A DNA stretch of 64,000 bases from Triglochin maritima (taxonomy: Eukaryota > Streptophyta > Magnoliopsida > Alismatales > Juncaginaceae), in assembly GCA_963682175.1 (NCBI GenBank), contig OY821770.1:15592501-15656500 (forward strand). The letters are read 5' to 3'. Each line of letters begins with the position of its first letter. The stretch's first letter is position 1. The position numbers and the translations under genes are program-made. The notes beneath the pieces were generated by a model. That model was not told the DNA's origin and searched no databases. It worked only from the letters and a program-made list of their open reading frames with translations. Below are positions 32,511 through 43,553 of the stretch, in pieces.

Positions 32511-34488
32511 AGGGACTCCGAAATTCATACCTAGAAGTTCTCTAAAACTTCTTGATGATCCGGAGATGCTGAAGAAGACGATCGTCGCTTCCCGTTGCGC
32601 CGGATGCCTCCGAGTGTTCACCAAACCCTAAACAATGTTGGAGAGAAAGAAGCTAGCCAATCAATCTCCAAACTAGCTTAGAATCTAGCTACAAACCCCT
32701 TCCTTAGTCTCTGAGATTTCTCCTTCCAAAGACTTAGAAACTTAAGAGAATTTTCGTGGCTTTTGTGGTGAATTAGGAGAGAAAAGAATTAGCAAAAATA
32801 TCTAACATAATTAAGGAGAATAAAGACCTATTTATAGGCTCCAATCGTATTCTCAATCATGGTTATTCTTAAGTCATGTTCTCTTGACATTTTCTCTTAC
32901 AAACTAATTTCATAATGCATTACATGCATCCACAAAATGTTTGACCAAGTTTGGAGCTAATCCAACCATCAATCAAATTAATCTCTTAATTATCAAAGGC
33001 AGAAAATCGATCGGGGTTCGGTTTACCGAGTCACACTCGGTTAACCGAATATGTCACGTTTGGTTTACCGTGCATTAGACGGACGACCGATTCTTAAGGA
33101 GAAAAATTCTCCTTAACCGATCGGACGAACCAACGTCTAAAACCGAATGACATTCGGTTAACCGAAAATATCGGAACTGGACATTGTTCGGTTGACCGTT
33201 CCTGGTTCGGTATACCGAACCAGAACTCCAGGCACTTTGGTCAAGTTCGGTCAATCAATTTTGACCATCCGTTCCACGTTCGGTGGACCGATCCACAGAA
33301 CCTTCGGTCGACCGAACCATAAACGGATTACCGAACTTTTACCCGATTTTGTCTTTTCAAATTTTGGATTTATTTCCAACCAAATTTGAACTTTAGGGGG
33401 TTTTAGCAAATTCACAACTTATGCAATATATTATCGTATGCAACAATAAATTATTGCACCCCATAATATATGCATCTCATATGAATTTATCATGATTCTA
33501 ATTATGTTATATATCACAACATAATTGAATTTACTTGTTCACCACATGTGTCATATTTTCTATAAGAAACCCGACACATCATATGAACCAAAAATCAAGC
33601 TTCTTGTTTCCTGGTTTTTGCGGTGTGACCTATAGGGCGATCTAGACTAAGTTGGCAGTGATATTAAGAGCTTAATATCACAAGCTATAAGCGGTATCTA
33701 GCTACACATTATAGCTCCCAATTAGTTAGATGTCTTAATTTCACTCGAACCAAAACCCGATCCATTTAGTGATGGAGTGCACCACTTGTGTCCGTCCCTT
33801 GCCTCGTGATATTAAGAATACACACAAAGTAGTATTTTTCATCTTTGTATTAGTATTCATTTCTTGATCTCTTTAAGCTAGTTATAAATATGGTCACATT
33901 GTGCACATTATAACTTTGCTTTATCAAGGGGCCCACTAGTATCATCACTCAATCAAGAGGGGCAATGATAATCTTTTGACTAACTATCTTCTCCAACAAA
34001 AGTCATACTTAATCAACCAATGCCTTCACACTACATTTACCGATAGCTCAAGACACTAGTCTAATCAAGCATTTCTTAAGTGATCGGATATAAGTCACAT
34101 ATCAAAGGACCAAGGACACAGTAAAACATTAATGACACAGAAAACACAATTCTATAATGCTTTACTTATTAGGTCTATTCCGTAAACAAAAGTAGTATTT
34201 TCCTCTTTTGTGTACTCGTGTTGTCACTCACTTGTAGAGCTACAATGATCTATGACCAACACGACAATCTTAACTCGGTAATTAATGTCTCATGTTAATT
34301 ACCATGATTGCGAATATCTTTTGTTTTATGTAAACCATTATCTTTTAAAGCTCTACGGTTAAGGACCAAGAGCCTCTTCCTTAACACTTCTAAAAGACGA
34401 ATAGCATAAACAAGGAACAATATGATTTCTCATTCGATTCATAATAATTGATATTTAAAAGTAAAACTTTTAGAACACATTCCCTTCA
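32511..34488 (-). repeat. LTR2 of the copia composite (truncated)
   Basis: Starts inside the LTR at AAGGGACTCCGAAATTC and ends CCCTTCA, followed by the same PPT as LTR1. It is nearly identical to LTR3 up to about 41630. The minus-strand TATA box is at about 32835 (CCTATAAATAGG). Confidence 0.85.
33010..33340. repeat. TTCGGTNNACCGAA palindrome array, LTR2
   Basis: Sites with centres TT, TA, TG, GG and CG are spread over about 330 bp, beginning about 175 bp upstream of the TATA box. TTGACC at 33192-33197 is a W-box core. Confidence 0.8.
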
Positions 34489-34572
34489 ATCTCCCACTTG
34501 TTATTAAAGTTTTCTTTCACATACATACTCAATGTATAAAACAATAATAACCAGGGTAAACCCCATTACATA

Positions 34573-37500
34573 TCAATCATCAAGCCAATCTACGTGGTTC
34601 CTCAATCCCATGGACTCAAAATGCATTTCGCCCTTGGCTTGGGATAAGGGTTTTGTGAATGGATCAGCTGTGTTGTTGTTGGTGTCCACCCATAATAGAT
34701 TTATTTTGCCTTCGTCGATGAAGTCACGTTTGACAAAATACTCTCGATCCATGTACTTCACTTTGTGGTGTGATCTAGGATCCTTGATTTGCGAGACAGA
34801 TGCACTATTATCGCAAAATAGCTCAATGGGTCCCTCGCTCGTGTGAACTACTCCAAGTTCTTCAAGAAACTTCTTGATCCACACTCCTTCCTTGCTCGCT
34901 TCAGCGATAGCCATTACTTTTGAAGCGGTGGTTGAATCGGTCGTAGTGGTTTGCTTCCAGCTGTGCCAACTCACAGCTCCACCATTCAGAAGAAAGACAT
35001 ATCCTGATTGCGACCTTCTATCGTCTGGATCACTCATGAAACTCGCATCCGAGTACCCTTCGGCTATCAACTCCCTTTGTCCTCCATAAACAAGAATCTT
35101 ATCCTTAGTCCGGTTAAGGTACTTCAGGATATTCTTGACTGCAGTCCAATGCTCAGGACTTGCGTTGGATTGGTGATGACTTGTCACGCTTAGAGCATAC
35201 GAGACATCGGGTCTTGTGCAAGTCATCGCGTACATGATCGACCCAATTTCCGAAGCATAAGGGATATCGTTCATGTACTCAAGTCCTTACGTGATTGCGC
35301 ACGTTGAGACTTCTTGAGTTGCACACCCATACTCATTGGCACACTGCCCTTTTTGGAGTTGTTCATCTTGAACATTTCCAAGACCTTGTCAATGTATGCA
35401 CGTTGACTGAGGCCAATGAGTCTACAGGATCTATCTCGATATATCTTGATTCCCAAGATGTATTGAGCCTCACCCTTATCTTTCATTGAAAATGCAGATT
35501 TCAATGAACTTCTTGTTTGCTCAAGCAAAGGAATATGATTTCCCATGAGCAATATGTCATCGACATATAATATTAGGAATAGTACATGGCTCCCACTAAC
35601 CTTCTTGTATATACAAGGTTCTTCCTTACTTTGAATGAAGTGAAGCTTCTTTACTTCCTCGTCAAAGCGTTTGTTCCAACTCCTTGATGCTTGCTTCAAT
35701 CCAAATAAATGGATCTTTGAAGCTTGCATACCTTCTCGCTATTCTTTGGATCTTCAAAACCTTGAGGTTGCATCATGTACACATCCTCTTCCAAGTTCCC
35801 ATTAAGGAACGCCGTTTTGACATCCATTTGCCATATTTCATATCATGAAATGCAGCAATAGAGAGGATTATCCGAATAGACTTGAACATGGCAACTGGTG
35901 AAAAAGTTTCATCATAGTCAATTCCTTGAACTTGAGTGAAACTCTTCGCTACAAGCCTCGCTTTGTAGGTTGTCAAGTTCCCATCCATGTCCATCTTCCT
36001 CTTGAAAACCCATTTATTTTGAATGGCATTTTTCCCTTGAGGAAGGTCAACCAAGTTCCACACCTAATTATCATACATGGATTCTATTTTGGATTTCATG
36101 GCCTTAAACCATAGTTTGGAGTCTTTTCTTTCCATTGCTTCTTGGAATGTCAAAGGATCATTGGTATCAAGTACCATGATTTCATGAAGTCCCAGATACA
36201 TATCAGGTTTCTTCCTTTCCCTCGTTGACCTTCTAAGTTCTTTTGGTTCTACGTGTGCTTCTCGAACTTCTTCCACAATTTCTTGCGGAATTGGTTCGTG
36301 TTCGATTCTCGAACGTATACTTCGTGGGGAAGATTGAGTTTCTCTCACAATTTCTTGCGAGGGTCTCTCACTCATGCTCCCACTAACCAAAGGAACCTCG
36401 GTTGGGCCTTTATGATCTTGAATGTCATCATTCATGTCATGATCTTGTAGAGTATCTTGAGTTTCCTCAAGCACAACCCTACTCCCACTACTTTTTACTC
36501 TTTCCAGAAATTCCTTTTCCAGAAATGTGGCATCCCTCTCAACAATCACTCGATTGGAGGTGATATGCCAAAAGTAGTATCCTCTTATCTCACGAGGATA
36601 ACAAATAAAAAGCACTTATCCGCTTTTGGTTGAAGTTTGGTCGACATCAATTTCTTGACGTAAGCCTCACAACCCCAAATCTTGAGAAAATTAAGCATGG
36701 GTATTTTACCACTGCATAGCTCATAAGGAGTTTTCTCCACGGATTTGGATGAAACATTATTTAGTGTGTAAGCCGCAGTTTGTAGTGCATAACTCCAAAA
36801 GTAAAGAGGTAATTCCGCTTGACTCATCATTGACCGAACCATGTCGAGCAATGTCCTATTTCTCCTTTTGGATACCCCATTTCACTGAGGTGTATCGGGA
36901 GGGGTGAGTTGAGGTACAATACCAAACTCCTTTAGGTATGAGTCAAATTCGGCACTTAAGTACTCACCTCCACGATCCGTTCGTAGAGACTTGATTTTCT
37001 TGTCGAGTTGGTTCTCTACTTCATTCTTGAATTCTTTGAACTTGTCAAATGATTCACTTTTGTTTCTCATTAGATAAACATAGTCATAACGACTATAATC
37101 ATCCGTGAACGTAATGAAGTACTTGAGACCATCTCGTGCAATAGTACTCATTGGACCACATACATCGGAATGTATCAAATCCAACAAGCCACTCACTCTT
37201 GAAAGGCCTTTTGGTCATTTTTCCCATTAAACATGGTTCGCATGTCTCCAATGATTTAAAATCAAGTAGACCAAGAAGGTTAGCTTCTTGCAATTTCTTG
37301 ATGCGATTTTCTTTTATGTGACCAAGTCGATAGTGCCACAAGAGAGTATCATTCTCGTGAGTGGTCTTAACTCTTTTGTTATTGATATTAAAGATTTGTT
37401 TATTATTCAATTCAAGCAAATAGAGACCATTCCTTATGAATGCATTTGCATAGAAAACACCATTCTTCGATATAGACAAGCAAGAATTTGAAATATTTAT

Positions 37501-38671
37501 ATTAAAATTATCCGTATCTAAAAATGATATAGAAATAATGTTCTTGCTAATCGAAGGCACATAATAAACATTCTTTAGACATAAATTTAAACCACTACAT
37601 AATTGAAGCACCACAGAACCTTGTGCAACCGCAGAAACGTTCGCACCATTTCTGACCTTCAATTCTACCTCGTTCCTTACGAGTTCCTTCCTATCCATGA
37701 GTAGCTGCACATTAGAAACTATGTGAGCACAAGATCCAGTATCAATTACCCAATCCTGGACAGAGGTGGCTAAATTTATTTCAATAACAAATATACCTTT
37801 GGCCTTTTTGGGGCGCCGACGTTCAATCACTCTGTTGTCAAGGTATTCCTTGTACTTGGGGCAATTTGGTCGGATGTGTCCTTTTTCACCGCAGTGAAAG
37901 CACTCCGTATTGGGAGTTGGAGATTTCTGAGATTTCCCCCCTGAGGCACTCGCACGAGCACCTCCTACTCCATTGCTCTTGATTGAACCACTTTTTGTAG
38001 ATTTGCCCTTTCCTTTACCAATCTTTTGGCTCCTCCCATGGACGGCAAAGACAAGCTTGTCCCTACCCTTGCCCATGTCAACTTCAGCAGTTTTGAGAGC
38101 GTTGTGCAGCTCCTCAAGACTCACCCCTTTTTCACGCACGTGATAGTGCATCACAAAGTCCTTAAAGGACGGGGCTAGAGAGCCAAGAATCATATCTTCA
38201 GCAATGTCCTCGGGCATTGATGAAGAGAGCTTTGCCAACTTCTCAAGGTACCCTTGCATCGTGTGAAAATGCATGGATACCGATGTTCCCTCCGCTATAT
38301 GGCACCTTGTGAGTGCGATGGTGGTCTTATAGCGCTCCTTTCGGGCACTATCCATGAACATCTTAGACAAAACCTCCATGGTCTTCTTGGGTTTTGAATC
38401 CAAGTATTTCGCTTGAAGCGAGTCACCCATGGATGCTAGCATGAGACCGTGAACTTGGTTCTCTTGGTCTTCCCACTTGACTTTAGCCTTTTTCTCTTCA
38501 TTTTTCAATCTCTCATTCCATTTTGGGATTGCACCTTCCAAAATGTGAGATAGTTTCTCAAACTTTAACACGATGTTGAGTTTGAGTTGCCAACTTATGA
38601 AGTTTGAGTCATCATTTGCTAAAGGGTGTTTTTTCTATCATGGATCGTACGATAGGTTGGATGTTCGACAT
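34573..38671 (-). pseudogene. Ty1/copia Gag-Pol polyprotein, frameshifted
   Basis: The gag ATG is at 38671. In order along the minus strand: gag with LANDDSNFISWQLKLN, a CCHC knuckle (CFHCGEKGHIRPNC, about 37890), protease (WVIDTGSCAH, about 37745), integrase HHCC region and catalytic core (DLIHSDVCGPM; FTDDYSRY; LRTDRGGEY), RT with LILYVDDILLMG (about 35560), and RNase H ending at 34573. Breaks include a shift after the gag ATG, a shift at about 37195, a TGA at about 36885, a shift at about 36615, a TAG at about 36066, and shifts near 35830-35720 and at 35271. The catalytic YVDD survives. Domain order INT-RT-RH shows copia, not gypsy. I cannot place the lineage firmly. Confidence 0.9.
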
Positions 38672-39826
38672 TTTCTACAAAATAAATCATACAGGATTTT
38701 AATGCCAATTTTATGTTTATCATACATACATACAAATGTAAATGCTGCAAATAAAAATTTTGGCCCATAAATGCAGCAATCCAAGATCCCATCAATTGTA
38801 ATATAGACTAGCTAAGGGCTATCGAATACATTACAATATCAAGGTAAGAAAAACATTTTCTAATCACAACATTTTTGAATTTTAGCAACATTAGCATCTT
38901 CAAACTCTTGTGATTCTTGTCGTTTTTATTACGAGGGAATGCGACCTATCCTCGTTAAGAAAAACTTTTTTCCCAAAACCGAGCGAGGGCTCTAGGTAAT
39001 GTTAAGAAAACTTATTTTCATTTGATACGAGATATGTTTATCCATTGTATTCACAACTAAGTATACTTGGGGTTCACTAGGGTGAAACGCACCTCATATA
39101 TCTAATCGTGGCACAACAATAGACAACCATTATATCTCCCACTATTCCCAAAGATGGAGGGAGCTATCTCCCGCTAAGGGCGAGCAAAGTATCCCCCGAT
39201 CGATGGCTGCTAGTGGATGAAATAAGAAGGAAAATTACTCTTAATTTTGTTGGACAATTTCATATATTAACATGTGATTCGGAATTTTAGGTTATCACGC
39301 ATATTATCATTCATACACATCCTAACATTCAATCACATTCATCACATGCATAGCAGAAATTAAACCATTCACACAATCCACATCGTGTGAGTTTATATGT
39401 TCCCTTTGATCCTTGATCCTCGATCGATGCACTACAGCGGCGACTTCCTCTTGCACCGGAGATGTAGATTTTACATAAAATAAACATGCTCCTCACATTC
39501 GATAAAAACTGACTAGTGCAAGTCCTATGTAAAACCTCTCAAATGCAATGCAATTATCTAAAGATAGAAAGAGAGAATTTGGCTTTTACATATAAATAAG
39601 CCCCTGTATAATAATAATTACAAATATTCATAGGCGCTGATTTGGAACATATAAACTCACAATTCCTGCAAAGACAACTCGAGCATCCATGCACCCAATA
39701 TTGCTATAAACTATACAACCTAGTTTATCAATCATCTAGAATCTCAAACAATTCTTTGAAAAACATTTTGAAATCCATTAAAAAAACGTTTTTCATCCAT
39801 CCACAAGTTCAAAAACAATTTTGAAC
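38672..39826 (-). other. Leader between LTR3 and gag
   Basis: About 1.15 kb without a frame. I do not see the usual TGGTATCAGAGC initiator-tRNA primer site next to the LTR. The first bases form a hairpin (GTTCAAAATTGTTTTTGAAC). Part of it (39290-39640) may be foreign inserted sequence. Confidence 0.5.
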
Positions 39827-41900
39827 TGTTAGATTTCTATTTTAATTGCACATATATATTTTCGAAATTTTTTATGCACAATAAGGATCAATTACAATTT
39901 TCTATGATTTGTTTCATGCATGCATCGGTTTGTTTCAATAATTAGTTTCAAAACTTTATTAAAACAAACACAAGGGACTCCGAAATTCATACCTAGAAGT
40001 TCTCTAAAACTTCTTGATGATTCGGAGATGCTGAAGAAGACGATCGTCGCTTCCCGTTGCGCCGGATGCCTCCGAGTGTTCACCAAACCCTAAACAATGT
40101 TGGAGAGAAAGAAGCTAGCCAATCAATCTCCAAACTAGCTTAGAATCTAGCTACAAACCCCTTCCTTAGTCTCTGAGATTTCTCCTTCCAAAGACTTAGA
40201 AACTTAAGAGAATTTTCGTGGCTTTTGTGGTGAATTAGGAGAGAAAAGAATTAGCAAAAATATCTAACATAATTAAGGAGAATAAAGACCTATTTATAGG
40301 CTCCAATCTTATTCTCAATCATGGTTATTCTTAAGTCATGTTCTCTTGACATTTTCTCTTACAAACTAATTTCATAATGCATTACATGCATCCACAAAAT
40401 GTTTGACCAAGTTTGGAGCTAATCCAACCATCAATCAAATTAATCTCTTAATTATCAAAGGCAGAAAATCGATCGGGGTTCGGTTTACCGAGTCACACTC
40501 GGTTAACCGAATATGTCACGTTTGGTTTACCGTGCATTAGACGGACGACCGAATCTTAAGGAGAAAAATTCTCCTTAACCGATCGGACGAACCAACGTCT
40601 AAAACCGAATGCCATTCGGTTAACCGAAAATATCGGAACTGGACATTGTTCGGTCGACCGTTCCTGGTTCGGTATACCGAACCAGAACTCCAGGCACTTT
40701 GGTCAAGTTCGGTCAATCAATTTTGACCATCCGTTCCACGTTCGGTGGACCGATCCACAGAACCTTCGGTCGACCGAACCATAAACGGATTACCGAACTT
40801 TTACCCGATTTTGTCTTTTCAAATTTTGGATTTATTTCCAACAAAATTTGAACTTTAGGGGGTTTTAGCAAATTCACAACTTATGCAATATATTATCCTA
40901 TGCAACAATAAATTATTGCACCCCATAATATATGTATCTCATATGAATTTATCATGATTCTAATTATGTTATATATCACAACATAATTGAATTTACTTGT
41001 TCACCACATGTGTCATATTTTCTATAAGAAACCCGACACATCATATGAACCAAAAATCAAGCTTCTTGTTTCCTGGTTTTTGCGGTGTGACCTATAGGGC
41101 GATCTAGACTAAGTTGGCAGTGATATTAAGAGCTTAATATCACAAGCTATAAGCGGTATCTAGCTACACATTATAGCTCCCAATTAGTTAGATGTCTTAA
41201 TTTCACTCGAACCAAAACCCGATCCATTTAGTGATGGAGTGCACCACTTGTGTCCGTCCCTTGCCTCGTGATATTAAGAATACACACAAAGTAGTATTTT
41301 TCATCTTTGTATTAGTATTCATTTCTTGATCTCTTTAAGCTAGTTATAAATATGGTCACATTGTGCACATTATAACTTTGCTTTATCAAGGGGCCCACTA
41401 ATATCATCACTCAATCAAGATGGGCAATGATAATCTTTTGACTAACTATCTTCTCCAACAAAAGTCATACTTAATCAACCAATGCCTTCACACTACACTT
41501 ACCGATAGCTCAAGACACTAGTCTAATCAAGCATTTCTTAAGTGATCGGATATAAGTCACATATCAAAGGACCAAGGACACAGTAAAATATTAATGACAC
41601 AGAAAACATAATTCTATAATGCTTTACTTACTAAGTTGGCAGTGATAGTAAGAGTTTAATATCACAAACTATAAGCGGTATCTAACTCGGAAATCAATAA
41701 CCCATGTTAATTACCATGATTGTGAATATCTTTTGTTTTATGTAAACCAATATCTTTTAGATCTCTACGGTCAAGGACCAAGAGTCTCTTCCTTAACACT
41801 TCTAAAAGACGAATAACATAAACAAGGAACAAAATGATTTCTCATTCAATTCATAATAATTGACATTTAAAAGTAAAACTTTTAGAACACATTCCCTTCA
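39827..41900 (-). repeat. LTR3 (5' LTR) of the copia composite (mosaic)
   Basis: Begins TGTTAGATTTC and ends CCCTTCA. It is nearly identical to LTR2 until about 41635. Then a ~65-bp copy of an upstream LTR segment (CTAAGTTGGCAGTGATAGT .. GCGGTATCTAACT) replaces roughly 118 bp. The terminal 41690-41900 resembles LTR4 (45218-47352) rather than LTR2. The TATA box is near 40296. Confidence 0.85.
40475..40800. repeat. TTCGGTNNACCGAA palindrome array, LTR3
   Basis: Same arrangement as LTR2. At 40654-40659 it has TCGACC where LTR2 has TTGACC. Confidence 0.8.
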
Positions 41901-41905
41901 AAAAC

Positions 41906-42189
41906 ATGACACATTAGTACAATAAAAACATTACAATGTGATGAACACCATAAAATTATAAATAACTTCAACTTTATTTAGGGAATTAGGGATTTTGAGA
42001 ATATGTATATGTATATGGTATATAAGTGTAAATATATATATAATATTTATTATTTAATTTATTAAATTCTTATGCGGGTAATCGGGTAAACAGTGCGGGT
42101 AGAAAAATGAGAGAAAAGAGAGGGAGAAGAAAAATGAGAGAAGGGAGAGGAGAAGAGAAAAGCAGAAGAGGGAGAGGAAAGAAAGGAAG
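41906..42189. other. Older sequence right of the copia composite
   Basis: AT-rich, with CGGGTAATCGGGTAAAC near 42077, which belongs with the hAT-like remnant at 29554. It then becomes purine-rich and runs into the SIRE-like gag relic. Confidence 0.4.
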
Positions 42190-42929
42190 AAGGAAGCTCA
42201 CAAAGCCACTTGGGATGACTCTTCATCTCCATCATCATCATCCTCTTCCTTGCAAAGTAGAAAAGAGGTTGCCCATTCATGCTTCATGGCCATTGAAGAT
42301 GAACAAAGTGAGGTAGCTTCTAACTCCTCTAAATCTTATTCCACTAGAAGTAATTCATGTTCAAGTAAATCATATTATAGTACAAGCTCTAAATCTAATG
42401 CTAATGATGAATCATAGACACATGATGAGCTACAAAATGCATTTCATGATTTAGTTAAACAATATGAGATCATTTGTTAAAAAACAAAAATGCTAGAAAA
42501 ACTATAAATGATCTTAAATGCCAAATTGAATTAATGGTGAATGAAAAGAATGAGGTGGTTGCTAGACTTGAATCAAATGAATCATCACTTGATAGTCTAA
42601 GTAAAACACCGATTGTTGTTGAACATTTAGATCTTAGAGCTTCAAATATACAATTAAAGAAAGATCTAGAAATGTTCACTAAAGGAACAAAAATGTTTGA
42701 TATGCTTTTAAGTAGTCAAAGACAATCCTTAGCTAAACATGGTTTAGGATACAATGTGCATTTGAAAAATCATGTATCTCATACTACTTTAAATGGCAGG
42801 CATTTATTTGTTAAGTCTAGTTCCTCAAGTGTGTGGGCACCCAAAACCAAAATGGTTTGGATCCCAAAAGCCAATGTTCAAGGACCCAAAGTTGTTTGGG
42901 TACCTAAATCTACACTTGTAGGAGCTTGA
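42190..42929 (+). pseudogene. SIRE-like copia Gag, C-terminal part
   Basis: The first frame reads AHKATWDDSSSPSSSS, then AHSCFMAIEDEQSEVAS and THDELQNAFHDLVKQYE, with a TAG before THDE. After a shift near 42480 the second frame reads LKCQIELMVNEKNEVVARLE, LEMFTKGTKMFDMLLSSQR and LGYNVH, and ends with VWAPKTKMVWIPKANVQ and VVWVPKSTLVGA. This Ser-rich, coiled-coil and repeated VWxPK ending is characteristic of Gag in SIRE-type copia elements. The protein packages genomic RNA. Stop and frameshift make it non-functional. Confidence 0.75.
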
Positions 42930-43539
42930 GGAGGAGATTGGTGGTGACCGGGTGAGCCAAAGCGTCGAAATTCAAATCCGGTTGCATCACCAAGTCAAGA
43001 TTGGAGCTAATTAAAGACTCAAGTTGGTATAAATTTCTATCATCTACAATTCATGTTAAATTAGCTCTAGTCTAGTTTATGTGCTTAAATGTCATATATT
43101 TAGACTTTAATTCATTGCAAATCATTAACCCTATTCATTGCAAATCATATATCACATCCATTGATTATATATGTATAATTTTGAATGGATGTTAGAATAA
43201 GGCTTGAGTAGAAACTTAAATGAACTTAACTTGAATCATACTCTTAGTTTCCATATAGCCTTATTGATAGGGGGAGCTTAAATGTTATATCTTTTATTAG
43301 TGTAATGAATTGCAAAATTTAGGGGGAGCAACTTCATTACAAGACATCCAAATTCTAATGACTAAAGTCGTAATTATTTTCGTTTTTGATGGATGTCAAA
43401 GGGGGAGAGATAATTAAAGGGGAGTTATTTGAAAATTGGTTAAAATTGAACAAAAACTATGCACATCCATACGGGGAGCATTTATATGCATAGTTTACAC
43501 TTAAAATTTTCAAGTATTTAGATATAGGTTGCCATCATC
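42930..43539 (+). other. Non-coding stretch between gag and 3' LTR
   Basis: Contains several GGGGGAG purine tracts (43267, 43322, 43401) resembling duplicated polypurine tracts. No reading frame recognised. Confidence 0.5.
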
Positions 43540-43553
43540 AAAAAGGGGGAGAT
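43540..43553 (+). promoter_or_regulatory. Polypurine tract of the SIRE-like element
   Basis: AAAAAGGGGGAGAT directly before the LTR start TGTTGGC, the expected plus-strand primer position. Confidence 0.8.

Larger units (their letters stand above)
29667..41900 (-). mobile_element. Ty1/copia composite: LTR-internal-LTR-internal-LTR, single insertion
   Basis: The order on the plus strand is LTR1 (29667-31707), RNase H remnant (31708-32510), LTR2 (32511-34488, lacking its first ~144 bp), full internal region (34489-39826) and LTR3 (39827-41900). The element is coded on the minus strand. The outer edges have the same 5-bp flank, AAAAC, at 29662-29666 and 41901-41905. This indicates one integration event, or a later duplication inside one insertion. 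The junction at 32510 joins pol sequence straight to the inside of LTR2. All coding parts carry frameshifts or stops. Confidence 0.85.
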
